Positions 53,764 to 63,490 of a DNA stretch of 64,000 bases are shown here, in pieces. Position numbers and translations under genes: made by a program. The notes under the pieces were generated by a model. The model saw only the letters and a list, made by a program, of their open reading frames with translations. It was not told the DNA's origin and searched no databases. The stretch comes from Actinobacteria bacterium IMCC26077 (GTDB taxonomy: Bacteria > Actinomycetota > Actinomycetes > Nanopelagicales > Nanopelagicaceae). Where the stretch lies: positions 868,001-932,000 of the forward strand of contig CP015606.1 in NCBI GenBank assembly GCA_002284915.1, in the 5' to 3' direction. The stretch's first letter is position 1. Each line of letters begins with the position of its first letter.

Positions 53764-54639
53764 GTGAAAACAAAACGTACGATCGCTGCGCTATTCCTCG
53801 CACTCTTTGCTCTAGTGGCGACGAGCTGCGCCAGCAGCACCTCAACTGATGAAGCAGCTGCGCCAGCAGAATCGGCAGCCACCAACGAGTGCGCTCCAGC
53901 TTCACTTCAAACTTTAGAAGCTAATACCTTGACCATCGCAACTGGCGAGCCGGCTTACTCACCTTGGGTGCTCAACGATGCTCCTGAGAAAGGTGAAGGC
54001 TTCGAAGCTGCAGTTGCCTACGCAGTGGCTAAGCAACTCGGTTACACCAACGATCAAGTCAAGTGGGTTCGCACCACATTCGATTCGGCAATCGCACCAG
54101 GACCGAAGACGTTCGATTTCAATATTCAGCAATACTCCATCACTGATGAACGGAAAAAGGTCGTTGATTTCTCGAGCGCCTATTACTTCTCGAATCAGTC
54201 GATTGTCTCTTTCAAGGGAAGCAAGATCGAGGGAATCACCACCATTGCTGATCTCAAAGCAAAGGGCGCCAAGCTCGGCGCCGCTGTTGCCTCGACCTCA
54301 CTCGATACCATCGAGCAACAGTTTGGTCTGAAAGCTCAGGTGTTTAACGATAATGCTGCAGCAGTGGCCGCTCTAAAGAATGGTCAAATCGATGGGCTCG
54401 TTGTCGATCTACCAACCGCGTTCTATCTCTCTGCAGTTGAAGTTCCGAACGGCATCATCGTCGGTCAAGTAGAGAATCGCGATTCCAATGATCAAGGCGC
54501 CGGTCTACTACTAGCGAAAGATAGTCCGCTCACCAAGTGCGTCACCGGCGCTGTGGATGCCCTTCGCGACAACGGTGAGCTCAAGTCGATCACTGATACC
54601 TGGTTAGCAACTTCGGCAGGGGCGCCATACCTTTCTTAA
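53764..54639 (+). CDS. Polar amino-acid ABC transporter substrate-binding lipoprotein
   Basis: A family-3 (PAAT) periplasmic-type binding protein anchored as lipoprotein: lipobox LVATSC at residues 16-22 after a basic/hydrophobic signal. The mature protein has GEPAYSPWVLND, GFEAAVAYAVAKQLGY, FDFNIQQYSITDERKKVVDFSSAYYFSNQ and KNGQIDGLVVDLPTA, which resemble amino-acid binders. The SAM-IV leader suggests methionine or another sulfur/methyl compound as ligand rather than Glu, Gln or His. GTG start 53764 lies after TAGGGA. Confidence 0.87.
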   Translation: MKTKRTIAALFLALFALVATSCASSTSTDEAAAPAESAATNECAPASLQTLEANTLTIATGEPAYSPWVLNDAPEKGEGFEAAVAYAVAKQLGYTNDQVKWVRTTFDSAIAPGPKTFDFNIQQYSITDERKKVVDFSSAYYFSNQSIVSFKGSKIEGITTIADLKAKGAKLGAAVASTSLDTIEQQFGLKAQVFNDNAAAVAALKNGQIDGLVVDLPTAFYLSAVEVPNGIIVGQVENRDSNDQGAGLLLAKDSPLTKCVTGAVDALRDNGELKSITDTWLATSAGAPYLS

Positions 54640-54661
54640 GGTGTGACGAACCCGGACGTAG

Positions 54662-55585
54662 ATGAGCTCCACAGGTAGCGAAAGCCGAGAAGGTCGGGGA
54701 GAGGGCGTGTCCAGCGATGGGCGCGCCCTCTCTTCTGGCGGTTGGTCGCCAAGCGAGCGCGAAATCCGGCGAAGGAGTTTTCGGCGACGAGCTGCGCTCA
54801 GATATGGATTGATTGCCGCAGGCTCGAGCGCTCTAGTCCTAGGCACGCTACTCATCGTTCTCGTCACTTCACCTGGTTTTACTACGCTCTCTGACACTTT
54901 CTTCAATTGGGTCTATGGCGCGCAGGTCCTGCCTAAGGTTCTGCTTGGATTCATGACCAATGTCACGCTTACAGTCATTGCTGCGTCCTGTGTAGCGATC
55001 TTTGGATTAGCCATTGCGCTATTGCGAACCTCACGTTCACCCGCGTTGACGCCATTTCGCTTCCTCGCAACGGTATATGTCGATCTCTTCCGCGGTATTC
55101 CGATGATCTTGGTCATCTTGCTCGTTGGTTTTGGGATTCCGGCGCTGCGCATCCCGGGGCTTACAAATAATGTGCTCATCCTTGGCACACTCGCAGTGAT
55201 CATCACTTATACCGCGTATGTTGCTGAAGTTTTACGAAGTGGCATTCTTACCGTGCACCCAAGCCAACGTGCCGGCGCCCGTTCATTAGGGCTCTCACAC
55301 TTCCAATCATTGCGGCACGTAGTCTTGCCGCAGGCCCTTAAGCGAGTAACCCCACCACTTCTAAACGACCTCATCGCGCTCATTAAAGACACCGGATTGG
55401 TCTCAATTCTTGGTGTCACCGATGCCGTTCGGGCAGCTCAGATTGCGAGTAGTCGATCATTTAATTACACACCATATGTAGTAGCGGCGATTGTTTTTCT
55501 CTTGGTGACTATTCCACTGACCCGATTCACTGACCGGGCGATACGTCGATCAATCGAGCGACAGAATGCCCAAGGTTTAGCATGA
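54662..55585 (+). CDS. Polar amino-acid ABC transporter permease
   Basis: A membrane subunit with five to six helices and the PAAT EAA-like motif SQRAGARSLGLSHFQSLRHVVLPQALKRVTPPL. The N-terminal 45 residues are basic, Ser/Gly/Arg-rich and non-membrane, longer than usual. VDLFRGIPMILVILLVGFG is the conserved HisM/GlnP region. It overlaps the ATPase gene by four bases. As a single permease gene it probably forms a homodimer. Confidence 0.9.
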   Translation: MSSTGSESREGRGEGVSSDGRALSSGGWSPSEREIRRRSFRRRAALRYGLIAAGSSALVLGTLLIVLVTSPGFTTLSDTFFNWVYGAQVLPKVLLGFMTNVTLTVIAASCVAIFGLAIALLRTSRSPALTPFRFLATVYVDLFRGIPMILVILLVGFGIPALRIPGLTNNVLILGTLAVIITYTAYVAEVLRSGILTVHPSQRAGARSLGLSHFQSLRHVVLPQALKRVTPPLLNDLIALIKDTGLVSILGVTDAVRAAQIASSRSFNYTPYVVAAIVFLLVTIPLTRFTDRAIRRSIERQNAQGLA

Positions 55586-56343
55586 GTAATAAATCTGCGC
55601 TTAAAGTTGATTCATTGCGCAAATCTTTCGGGAGCGAGTTAGTACTGGACTCGGTTTCATTCGATGTTCCGGAAGGCAGTGCAACGGTGCTAATTGGCGC
55701 TTCCGGTTCTGGTAAATCCACTCTGCTCCGCTGTATCAATCTTCTAGAGCAAATAGATGACGGGGCCATTTTTCTTGATGAGGAAGAGATCACCAATCCG
55801 GAGATTGATATCGATCAAACTCGGCGAAAGATTGCGATGGTCTTCCAGGCGTTTAATCTCTTCCCCCATAAAACCGTACGTGAGAACATCACGCTCGCTC
55901 CCGTAATCGTCCATCGCCTCACTCGCGACGAGGCCAATCAGCGGGCTGATGAATTGCTGAAACGTTTTGGGCTTTACGAGAAGGCTGAGCAATACCCAGA
56001 TCGCCTTAGTGGAGGACAACAACAGCGCGTGGCGATCATCAGGGCCCTTGCTGTTAACCCTCGTGTCCTTTTGCTCGACGAAGTTACTTCGGCGCTTGAT
56101 CCAGTCCTTGTTAACGAAGTTCTAATGACTGTAAAAGAATTGAAAGAAGATCAGAGCTCTGCCATGACTATGGTTATTGCAACGCATGAGATGGGGTTTG
56201 CCCAGCAAGTGGGCGATCAAGTCTGTTTCTTAGAAGGCGGCGCCGTGGTTGAGATCGGAGCTTCTGCTCAAGTACTCAAGGATCCCCAAGATAAGCGCAC
56301 AAAGGATTTTCTCCGTAAAGTCCATGAAGCAGGCCGCCTCTAA
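55582..56343 (+). CDS. Polar amino-acid ABC transporter ATPase
   Basis: GlnQ/HisP-like ATPase of 253 residues: Walker A IGASGSGKSTLLRCIN, Q-loop MVFQAFNLFPHKTVREN, signature RLSGGQQQRVAIIRALAVNP, Walker B VLLLDEVTSALDP and H-loop VIATHEMGFA. No C-terminal ACT/NIL domain as in MetN exists, so it is not the classical MetNIQ type despite the SAM-IV control. The next gene starts at the base after its stop. Confidence 0.93.
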   Translation: MSNKSALKVDSLRKSFGSELVLDSVSFDVPEGSATVLIGASGSGKSTLLRCINLLEQIDDGAIFLDEEEITNPEIDIDQTRRKIAMVFQAFNLFPHKTVRENITLAPVIVHRLTRDEANQRADELLKRFGLYEKAEQYPDRLSGGQQQRVAIIRALAVNPRVLLLDEVTSALDPVLVNEVLMTVKELKEDQSSAMTMVIATHEMGFAQQVGDQVCFLEGGAVVEIGASAQVLKDPQDKRTKDFLRKVHEAGRL

Positions 56344-57123
56344 GTGGCCACGGTCAATTTCGAAATACGTGAAGGCGATAGCGATTCCACAGTAATTCTC
56401 CATGTTCCGCATGCTTCGCGCGAAATACCCCTCGCGGAACGAGATGATCTTCTACTCGACGAACCGGCACTCAATCGTGAACTTGATGCAATGACCGACA
56501 CCGACACCGATTTGTTAGCTATTGCAGCCCGTAACCAAGCGAAGGTCAAACCGTGGATTTTTCAAAACAAACTTTCACGATTGGTCATTGATCCGGAACG
56601 TTTCCCTGATGACCGCGAAGTGATGAATTCAATTGGTATGGGAGTGGTCTATTTGAAGACTTCAGATGGAAGCGATTTACGAGAGATTGATAAAGTCCGA
56701 GATTCCCAATTACTTGAGAGATTCTTCCATCCGTATGCGTTAGCGTTTGAAGAGCTAGTTCGGAGTGTGCTGAACCGACTAGGGAAGGTCACGATTATTG
56801 ATGTCCATTCCTATCCAAGATTCGAACATCTCAATGGCGTGAATAAGGGGCAACGACGTCCAGCTGTCTGTCTTGGTGTCGATGATTTTCACACACCTGC
56901 ATGGCTTCTGAATTTGGCGCAGTCGCATTTTTCGCGGGCAGGTGATGTCATCATCAATGAACCATATGCCGGAACGTACGTTCCGCTCTCGCGCTACCGG
57001 GTTGATTCGCGGGTAAGTTCAGTGATGATGGAGAACCGTGAAGATACAATTGTCGGCGCTGGGCTTTCACGTTCTGCCACTGTATTGGCGGATTTGATTG
57101 ATGCAATCGAGGAGAGTCGTTGA
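56344..57123 (+). CDS. N-formylglutamate amidohydrolase-family enzyme
   Basis: A Zn-dependent amidohydrolase-like protein (259 residues) with the family motifs in order: VILHVPHASREIP, DTDTDLLAIAA, SRLVIDPERFPDD, TIIDVHSYP (metal His), RPAVCLGVDDFHTP and NEPYAGTYVPLSRY. HutG-type members deformylate N-formyl-L-glutamate; substrate range is poorly known elsewhere. No histidine-degradation genes are nearby, and the gene lies in a SAM-IV operon behind an amino-acid importer, so an N-formyl (for example formyl-methionine) or similar acylated sulfur amino acid is worth considering. GTG start joins the previous TAA. Confidence 0.82.
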   Translation: MATVNFEIREGDSDSTVILHVPHASREIPLAERDDLLLDEPALNRELDAMTDTDTDLLAIAARNQAKVKPWIFQNKLSRLVIDPERFPDDREVMNSIGMGVVYLKTSDGSDLREIDKVRDSQLLERFFHPYALAFEELVRSVLNRLGKVTIIDVHSYPRFEHLNGVNKGQRRPAVCLGVDDFHTPAWLLNLAQSHFSRAGDVIINEPYAGTYVPLSRYRVDSRVSSVMMENREDTIVGAGLSRSATVLADLIDAIEESR

Positions 57124-58376
57124 CCACTACACGGAATCTGATCACCCGTTTTCGGATGCATCCAGCTTGGATCGTGGCCGGGTTAACCTTCCTGACTTTG
57201 ATGGCGACAGCGGGATTCCGTTCGGCGCCATCAGTTTTGATCGTTCCGCTTGAGGAGGCTTTCGGCTGGGGACGCGATGGCATTTCACTTGCAGTGTCAA
57301 TAAATGTTCTCCTCTATGGGCTAACCGCGCCATTTGCCGCCGCATTGATGGAGCGTTTTGGGATCAAGCGTGTGGTCCTGTTTGCGTTGACAGCCGTGGG
57401 CAGCGGAGCGTTGTTAACCATGGCAATCGACTCGCTCTGGCAACTGGTCGCCCTCTGGGGTTTTGTGGTTGGAGTTGGCACAGGTTCGATGGCGCTCGTC
57501 TTCGCCGCTTCGATAGTCAACCGCTGGTTTATCGAACGAAAAGGTTTGGTCATTGGGGCGCTAACAGCTGCAGCGGCAACTGGTCAGTTGATCTTCTTGC
57601 CCACCCTTTCCTCACTAGCGATGGATTACGGTTGGAGAAGCGTCTCACTCACCGTGGGTATCGCCGCGCTTGCGATGGTGCCGCTTATCAAAGTGCTATT
57701 GCCAGAACGTCCGGCAAGTATCGGTGCCGCTCCATTTGGCGCACCTGCAGATTGGGTCGATGTTCCTGTGCCAGTTGGTAATGCTGCTCGACTGGCCATT
57801 TCAACATTGAGCCAAGCCTTTCGAGTGAAGAATTTTTGGTATTTAACAATCTCATTCTTTGTTTGTGGTCTCTCTACAAGTGGCCTCATCGGTACTCATT
57901 TCATCCCGGCAGCGCACGATCATGGAATGATGCAAGTCGCTGCAGCAAGCTTGCTCGCCCTCATTGGCGTTTTTGATGTGGTCGGCACCTTGCTATCGGG
58001 GTGGCTCACCGATCGAATCGACCCCCGTAAGTTGCTCTTCTTCTACTATCTCTTTCGAGGTATCTCACTCTTTCTTTTACCCTCCATTCTCTTTGCAACG
58101 ATTCATCCGTCGACTTTGGTATTCGTTATTTTTTACGGCCTCGATTGGGTTGCTACCGTGCCGCCGACGATTCTCCTCTGTCGCTCAGTGCTCGGGCCGG
58201 AACGAGGCACAGTTGTTTATGGTTGGGTTTTCGCCGCTCATCAAATTGGCGGTTCGATTGCGGCGCTGGGCGCGGGAATCGCGCGCGTGAAATTCGGTGA
58301 CTATGCCGTAGCGTTCTACGCAAGCGGTCTTGCCTGCATCGCAGTCTCGTTCTTGGTACTTCGGATTAAAAAGTAG
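57120..58376 (+). CDS. MFS transporter (monocarboxylate/OFA-like)
   Basis: A 12-helix MFS protein of 418 residues. FGWGRDGISLAVSINVLLYGLTAPFAAALMERFGIKRV and FAASIVNRWFIERKGLVIGALTAAAATGQLIFLP recall MFS members of the monocarboxylate/oxalate-formate group. TTG 57120 overlaps the hydrolase stop (TTGA), so it is coupled to the SAM-IV operon. It could take up a related nutrient or export a product such as formate; the direction is unknown. Confidence 0.85.
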   Translation: MTTTRNLITRFRMHPAWIVAGLTFLTLMATAGFRSAPSVLIVPLEEAFGWGRDGISLAVSINVLLYGLTAPFAAALMERFGIKRVVLFALTAVGSGALLTMAIDSLWQLVALWGFVVGVGTGSMALVFAASIVNRWFIERKGLVIGALTAAAATGQLIFLPTLSSLAMDYGWRSVSLTVGIAALAMVPLIKVLLPERPASIGAAPFGAPADWVDVPVPVGNAARLAISTLSQAFRVKNFWYLTISFFVCGLSTSGLIGTHFIPAAHDHGMMQVAAASLLALIGVFDVVGTLLSGWLTDRIDPRKLLFFYYLFRGISLFLLPSILFATIHPSTLVFVIFYGLDWVATVPPTILLCRSVLGPERGTVVYGWVFAAHQIGGSIAALGAGIARVKFGDYAVAFYASGLACIAVSFLVLRIKK

Positions 58377-58408
58377 AAACCCCCGGCGGTATGAGACGCC
58401 AGGGGTTT
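58377..58408. terminator. Bidirectional terminator between MFS gene and glnA
   Basis: AAACCCCCGGCG and GCCAGGGGTTT form a long stem around GTATGAGAC, flanked by A/T runs on both sides, between two convergent genes. Confidence 0.8.
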
Positions 58409-58422
58409 CTGATCTGGGGGAT

Positions 58423-59853
58423 TTAGATATCGAAATAGAGTTCAAACTCTGCTGGATGTGGACGAAGTCGAACGTAGTCGACCTCTTCCTTACGCTTAAA
58501 TGCAATCCAGGTATCGATGAGGTCTTGAGCAAATACGCCGCCTTGAGTGAGGAATGCGTGATCCTGCTCGAGATTATCGAGAACTTCGCCTAGTGAACCC
58601 GGAACCTGTGGGATGGCGGCGGCTTCTGCGCCTTCCAACTCATAGAGATCCTTATCTACTGGCTTTGGTGGCTCGATCTTGTTCTTGATGCCATCAAGTC
58701 CTGCCATCAACATCGCTGCGAATGCGAGGTATGGATTGGATGATGGATCTGGGCAACGGAATTCGATTCGCTTTGCTTTGGGGTTGGAACCTGTAATTGG
58801 GATACGGATACATGCCGAGCGATTTCGCGCCGAGTAGACCAAGTTAACGGGAGCCTCATAGCCAGGAACTAGACGACGATAGGAGTTGACCGTTGGGTTG
58901 GTAAATGCAAGTAGCGATGGCGCATGCTTGAGCAAGCCACCGATGTACCAGCGGGCCATATCGGAGAGATCGCCATAACCTTCGCCCCAGAAGAGCGGCT
59001 TACCATCTTTCCACAGCGATTGGTGGACGTGCATTCCTGAACCGTTGTCACCAAAGAGCGGCTTAGGCATGAAAGTTGCTGTCTTGCCTGCCTGCCATGC
59101 GGTGTTCTTGATGATGTACTTGAACTTCATTAGTTCATCGCCCGCGCTCAAGATATCTGTGAACTTGTAGTTGATTTCCATTTGTCCGGCGGTACCGACT
59201 TCGTGGTGCGAGCGCTCTACCTGAAGGCCAACACGCCCCAAGTTCATCACCATCTGATCGCGAAGGTCTGCGAACTGATCTGTTGGTGAGACCGGGAAGT
59301 AACCTCCTTTGATACGGGTGCGATAGCCGCGGTTAGGCGTGCCATCTTGGTCGTATTCGATTCCGGTATTCCACGCGCCTTCGTAAGAATCGATGTGGTG
59401 GTAAGCCTCGTTCATGCCGGTCTTGAATCGAACGCTGTCAAAGACATAGAACTCTGCCTCAGGTGCGAAGAATGCAGTATCTGCGATACCGAGCGAGCGC
59501 ATGTATTCGACAGCCTTTGCGACGATCCCGCGCGGATCACGTGAATACGGGGTGTTATCGATTGGGTTGTGGACCGAGAAGAGGATGACGAGCGTCTTCT
59601 CTTTTCGGAATGGATCGATAAATGCCGAACCTGGCACTGGGAGCAATTTCATGTCGGATTCGTGAATCGATTGGAAGCCGCGGATCGAGGATCCGTCGAA
59701 CATCAAACCATCGGTGAAGACTGATTCATCAAAAGATTCTGCAGGGACATTGAAATGGTGCTGGATTCCTGGCAAGTCGATGAATCGTACATCGACAAGC
59801 TTGACATCCTCTTTCTTGATATAGGCAAGAATTTCGCTTGCGCTCTTAAACAT
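58423..59853 (-). CDS. glnA: Glutamine synthetase type I (GlnA)
   Basis: Ammonium-assimilating GS of 476 residues: [81 protein letters not shown], and [43 protein letters not shown] segment holds the Tyr adenylylation site typical of GSI-beta. A GAGGAA ribosome site precedes the ATG. The 223-base upstream region contains a GlnR-like box and a leader of roughly 100 bases or more. Synteny with RDD, DUF4191, lipA and lipB identifies it as the GlnA1 orthologue. Confidence 0.96.
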   Translation of the reverse strand: MFKSASEILAYIKKEDVKLVDVRFIDLPGIQHHFNVPAESFDESVFTDGLMFDGSSIRGFQSIHESDMKLLPVPGSAFIDPFRKEKTLVILFSVHNPIDNTPYSRDPRGIVAKAVEYMRSLGIADTAFFAPEAEFYVFDSVRFKTGMNEAYHHIDSYEGAWNTGIEYDQDGTPNRGYRTRIKGGYFPVSPTDQFADLRDQMVMNLGRVGLQVERSHHEVGTAGQMEINYKFTDILSAGDELMKFKYIIKNTAWQAGKTATFMPKPLFGDNGSGMHVHQSLWKDGKPLFWGEGYGDLSDMARWYIGGLLKHAPSLLAFTNPTVNSYRRLVPGYEAPVNLVYSARNRSACIRIPITGSNPKAKRIEFRCPDPSSNPYLAFAAMLMAGLDGIKNKIEPPKPVDKDLYELEGAEAAAIPQVPGSLGEVLDNLEQDHAFLTQGGVFAQDLIDTWIAFKRKEEVDYVRLRPHPAEFELYFDI

Positions 59854-60006
59854 CTCTATTCCTCTCTATTTCTCTTCTTCCATTTTCATTCTCTTAAGCT
59901 GTCACTCAAGAGCTCTGCTCATACATACGGATGAAGAGCCCATCAGCAACAGTGATGAAAGGCGCTCCAACGAGAGGACACGCTAGAGCAAGGTGGTGAA
60001 GGGGGA

Positions 60007-60033
60007 ATAACCCGAATGTTTCAGGATTGTTAC
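60007..60033 (-). promoter_or_regulatory. GlnR-type box upstream of glnA
   Basis: On the minus strand the sequence reads GTAAC-N6-GAAAC-N6-GTTAT, fitting the actinomycete GlnR pattern gTnAc-n6-GaAAc-n6 with a partial third element. It ends about 154 bases before the glnA start, suited to activation under nitrogen limitation. Confidence 0.62.
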
Positions 60034-60064
60034 CGTTCATGGAGTAAGCCTTGAGAGTTGGCCC

Positions 60065-60070
60065 TAGGCT
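60065..60070 (+). promoter_or_regulatory. -10 TAGGCT of leaderless RDD gene
   Basis: TAGGCT lies six bases before the ATG at 60077. Confidence 0.6.
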
Positions 60071-60076
60071 TGGGGG

Positions 60077-60466
60077 ATGAGCATCGAAGGCGAGGGCGAA
60101 GGCGGGTTGGCGCCACGGCTGCCTCAAGCAACCTATGGCAGGCGCCTGCTTGCCCTGTGCATCGATTGGTTTGCCGCGTACATCATAGCCCGGTTGGTGA
60201 CCCAGCAACTGCTCGTTCCGGGCTGGATACAGCTAGCAATCTTCTTCCTCGAAGTGAGCTTCTTCACCATTCTCATCGGGGGTTCAGCGGGACAGATTCT
60301 CCTGGGGATTCGGATAGTTGATATCGACACTGGGATGCGGATCGGTTTCTTGCCCTCGATTATGCGAACCTTTTTGATCTGCCTCGTGGTGCCGCCACTA
60401 TTGACTGTGCATGGACGCGGGCTCCACGACCGCGCAGTGCGCAGCGTGGCAATCCTCAATATTTAA
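60077..60466 (+). CDS. RDD-family membrane protein
   Basis: A 129-residue membrane protein with three to four helices and the RDD motif: YGRRLLALCIDWFAAYI near the start (R..D), SAGQILLGIRIVDIDTG in the middle and GLHDRAVRSVAI at the end. RDD proteins are of mostly unknown function; some relate to ion transport. Its placement between glnA and DUF4191 is the normal actinobacterial order. Confidence 0.88.
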   Translation: MSIEGEGEGGLAPRLPQATYGRRLLALCIDWFAAYIIARLVTQQLLVPGWIQLAIFFLEVSFFTILIGGSAGQILLGIRIVDIDTGMRIGFLPSIMRTFLICLVVPPLLTVHGRGLHDRAVRSVAILNI

Positions 60467-60503
60467 CTAATTGACAAGTAATCAAAAGCAAGCGCCCATT
60501 AGG

Positions 60504-61175
60504 TTAGCGCTTGGGAATCTTTCGCATATTTGGCATCGGCCCTTTAGGCATCGGCAACTTTGCACCACCGAGGGAGCGCTCGCGCGCCCGTGCTTCGCGT
60601 AATTGTGATTTCGTCAGTTTCTTCGGAAGCTTCTTTAGGTGCTTCTGTAATTTTCGAATAGGTACTCGTCCTTCGCCATCGCCAACGAGAACCTCATGCA
60701 CTGGCACGCCTGAGAGGAAGCGTTCCATTTTCCGACGTTCATCGGTCATCATCACGCGAACCGCGTTCGTTCCCTCGCCAGTGACGACAACGCCAGCACG
60801 ACCAAGACTGCGATGGACAAGATCTTGATTTCGCGCCACTTGCACACCAGCGGTAGTACTCCATCCTTTGCGAATCGACATTAAGACGCTCGCGCCAGCG
60901 CCAACTTGGCCTTCAATAGAGGCATAGGCGGAAGATTCGGCGAGACGGGAGAAGATGAAGAGCGTGATGATGATGGCAAAGGGAATCGCCATCAACGAGA
61001 TGTAAATCGTGCGCCCAACAATAAGTCCAATACCAATACCAATCGCCATCACTATCGCAAAGACGAGAATGAGGAGGAGTGGTAGCAACGGTCGGGCTTT
61101 ACGAGTGACTTGGTATGCCTGACGAATGGTCTTCACCCATTCTGGAGTTTTCCGCTCTTTCTTTTGACGTGCCAT
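60504..61175 (-). CDS. DUF4191 membrane protein
   Basis: A 223-residue actinobacterial family with a basic N-terminus, two adjacent membrane helices (LLPLLLILVFAIVMAIGIGIG, then ISLMAIPFAIIITLFIFSR) and a cytosolic conserved block (GQVGAGASVLMSIRKGWSTT, GRAGVVVTGEGTN), followed by a Lys/Arg-rich tail. Function unknown. Start is backed by TAGCCT seven bases before ATG. It is a separate unit from the plsC-lipA-lipB operon ending just upstream. Confidence 0.85.
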   Translation of the reverse strand: MARQKKERKTPEWVKTIRQAYQVTRKARPLLPLLLILVFAIVMAIGIGIGLIVGRTIYISLMAIPFAIIITLFIFSRLAESSAYASIEGQVGAGASVLMSIRKGWSTTAGVQVARNQDLVHRSLGRAGVVVTGEGTNAVRVMMTDERRKMERFLSGVPVHEVLVGDGEGRVPIRKLQKHLKKLPKKLTKSQLREARARERSLGGAKLPMPKGPMPNMRKIPKR

Positions 61176-61182
61176 GTCCTAA

Positions 61183-61188
61183 AGGCTA
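61183..61188 (-). promoter_or_regulatory. -10 TAGCCT of leaderless DUF4191 gene
   Basis: Minus-strand TAGCCT lies seven bases before the ATG at 61175 and inside the 3' end of the plsC-like gene's trailing sequence. Confidence 0.55.
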
Positions 61189-61902
61189 CCCTCTCTCGCG
61201 TTCGACATCTTCCAAGGTTGGCGCAGTACCGCCGAGGCGGGCTGGAGCCCACCATTGCCCCACATGGGAATCAGGATATTCACTCTGTGCCTTGCGAAGG
61301 AGAGATTCGAGAGCTGATTTAATCTCAGCTTCGGCGCGTTCCACCTCAGTCTCTCTTGTGAAGTAGAGCGGCGCACCCACATAAATGGAAATCGGGAATT
61401 TATTTCTGCCGAAGTCTCGCTTGCGCCCCTTCGTCCAAATTCGCTGACTACCCCAGACAATCGTGGGGAGGATCGGCACGTTTGCTCCGATTGCAAGGCG
61501 CGCTGCGCCAGATTTCAGAGTTTTAATCTCGAAGCTTTTCGAAATCGTTGCCTCAGGGAAGATGCCCACGATCTCGCCGGCTTTGAGCGCCCGCAGCGCT
61601 GCAACGAAGGAAGCAGATCCAGATTCACGATCGACGCTGATGTGGTGCATTCCGCGCATCAATGGTCCGGCAATTTTGTTATCGAATATCTGCTTCTTTG
61701 CCATGTACCTGACATACCTTTTAGCAGGAAGCGCCGCGGTTCCAGAGATTGCGAAATCCAAATACCCCACGTGGTTAATTGCCAGGATCGCACCGCCCGA
61801 ACGGGGGATGTATTCGCTTCCTTTGATAGTCATGCGCAGGCCAAGAAACTTCCATAGAAGTCGGACCAGAACGATGACCGTTGGGTAGACCGGGTCAGTC
61901 AT
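61186..61902 (-). CDS. 1-acylglycerol-3-phosphate acyltransferase family protein
   Basis: A PlsC-superfamily protein of 238 residues: [13 protein letters not shown] (H-x4-D), [16 protein letters not shown], and [25 protein letters not shown]. Motif III reads PEATIS in place of PEGTRS, a variant also found in a mycobacterial PlsC subgroup, so acceptor specificity may differ from the other PlsC in this window. It overlaps the lipA stop by eight bases. Confidence 0.87.
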   Translation of the reverse strand: MTDPVYPTVIVLVRLLWKFLGLRMTIKGSEYIPRSGGAILAINHVGYLDFAISGTAALPAKRYVRYMAKKQIFDNKIAGPLMRGMHHISVDRESGSASFVAALRALKAGEIVGIFPEATISKSFEIKTLKSGAARLAIGANVPILPTIVWGSQRIWTKGRKRDFGRNKFPISIYVGAPLYFTRETEVERAEAEIKSALESLLRKAQSEYPDSHVGQWWAPARLGGTAPTLEDVERERG

Positions 61903-62839
61903 GCGCGATCATCGCTTGCTTAGCATCACGGGCTTGCGCATATAGCTTTCCGGCGCGGTAACTAGAACGAACCAATGGGCCGCTCATCACGCCAGCAAAA
62001 CCGATCTCGTTGGCAAGTTTGGCAAGCTCAACAAATTCCTCTGGCTTTACCCATCGCTCAACCGGATGATGCTTTGCAGTGGGGCGGAGATATTGCGTAA
62101 TGGTGATTAGATCGCACCCTGCTTGATGAAGATTAACGAGCGCCTCTTCGATTTCACCTCGAGTCTCACCTAAGCCGAGAATGAGATTTGACTTTGTTAT
62201 CAATCCAAAATCCCGCGCTTGTGAAATGACATCTAAGGAGCGTTCGTAAGTGAATGCCGGTCTGATTTGGCGGAAGATGCGTGGGACTGTCTCGAGATTG
62301 TGAGCGAAGACTTCAGGTCGGGCTTCGAAGACGAGCTTGAGAAGCTCGGGGCGGGCATTGAAATCTGGTGCCAACATTTCGACCCCACAACCGGGGACGA
62401 GTTCATGGATCTTGATGATCGTCTCTGCATAGAGCCAGGCGCCCTCATCATCGAGGTCATCTCTGGCTACGCCTGTGACAGTTGCATAGCGCAACTCCAT
62501 CTTTGCCACCGATTCCGCAACTCGTCGCGGCTCGTCGCGATCTAGTGGAAGTGGTTTTCCTGTATCGATATTGCAGAAATCGCAACGTCGAGTGCAGACC
62601 GAGCCACCAATCAGGAAGGTTGCCTCACGATCTTCCCAACATTCGAAGATGTTGGGACAGGCAGCCTCTTGGCAGACGGTATGAAGCCCCTCTCCAGAGA
62701 CAAGAGAACGTAAGCTCGTGTACTCCGGGCCCATCTTCGCTTTTGTCTTAATCCACTCAGGCTTGCGTTCGATGGGAGTAAGGGCATTTCGCGCCTCAAT
62801 CCGTAACAGGCGGCGACCTTCTGGGGTAGGTGCGCTCAT
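61895..62839 (-). CDS. lipA: Lipoyl synthase (LipA)
   Basis: Radical-SAM enzyme inserting two sulfurs into octanoyl-protein. The auxiliary cluster motif [13 protein letters not shown] (C-x4-C-x5-C) and radical-SAM motif CTRRCDFC (C-x3-C-x2-C) are both complete, as is the C-terminal RSSYRAG with the Ser ligand. Length 314 is typical. It overlaps lipB by four bases. Confidence 0.96.
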   Translation of the reverse strand: MSAPTPEGRRLLRIEARNALTPIERKPEWIKTKAKMGPEYTSLRSLVSGEGLHTVCQEAACPNIFECWEDREATFLIGGSVCTRRCDFCNIDTGKPLPLDRDEPRRVAESVAKMELRYATVTGVARDDLDDEGAWLYAETIIKIHELVPGCGVEMLAPDFNARPELLKLVFEARPEVFAHNLETVPRIFRQIRPAFTYERSLDVISQARDFGLITKSNLILGLGETRGEIEEALVNLHQAGCDLITITQYLRPTAKHHPVERWVKPEEFVELAKLANEIGFAGVMSGPLVRSSYRAGKLYAQARDAKQAMIAHD

Positions 62840-63483
62840 GCCAGAAGGCTCGCAAACTCTTTAGCCAACTCTGCTTCCACTACCGGGAGTACTTCGCCGA
62901 TGGTGATATCCCGTTTCAATTCAGCGCTCATCGATGTCATCACGACATCGGGAATCCCGCATGGAACTATCTGTTCAAAGTAGGTCAGGTCAGGATTTAC
63001 ATTTAATGCAAATCCGTGGGTGACCACGCCTTTTGCCACTCTAATTCCAATTGAGGCAATCTTTCGCGAAGTATTTTCGCCCGCAATCCACACACCAGAG
63101 TTCTCGCAGATTTGAAAGGAAGTGAGGTCAAACTTCTCAAGCGTCGCAATCAATGCTCGCTCTAGCGCGCGAACGAAGTCGACTACCTTCGTTGGTTCGC
63201 GCAACTTCACAATGGGGTAACCAACGAGTTGTCCTGGACCGTGCCAGGTTATTTTCCCCCCACGATCGACATCGACAACCGGAACGCCATTTGTTGGTCG
63301 TTCTTCGATCAACGTTCGTCTTCCGGCGGTGTAGACCGAGGGATGTTCGAGCAGGAGCAAGGTCGAGGGTTCTGAGCCGAGGAGAACATCGCCATGGAGC
63401 GTTCGCTGCAGGTTCAGCGCGCTCTGGTAATCCACGAGGCCCATGATCTGGGTGCGGAATCTGGAATCTGTCACCACGGTCAT
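62836..63483 (-). CDS. lipB: Octanoyltransferase (LipB)
   Basis: Transfers octanoate from ACP to lipoyl domains. Motifs are [55 protein letters not shown] (Lys) and the Cys in [17 protein letters not shown] 63483 is preferred over an upstream start at 63501 since TAGGCT lies seven bases before it, implying a leaderless transcript. It is first in the lipB-lipA-plsC unit. Confidence 0.94.
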   Translation of the reverse strand: MTVVTDSRFRTQIMGLVDYQSALNLQRTLHGDVLLGSEPSTLLLLEHPSVYTAGRRTLIEERPTNGVPVVDVDRGGKITWHGPGQLVGYPIVKLREPTKVVDFVRALERALIATLEKFDLTSFQICENSGVWIAGENTSRKIASIGIRVAKGVVTHGFALNVNPDLTYFEQIVPCGIPDVVMTSMSAELKRDITIGEVLPVVEAELAKEFASLLA

Positions 63484-63490
63484 ACTCGTT

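Noticed and set aside
55582-56343. Classical MetN methionine ATPase
   Set aside because: The protein is only 253 residues and lacks the C-terminal NIL/ACT-like domain of MetN; it groups with GlnQ/HisP-type ATPases.
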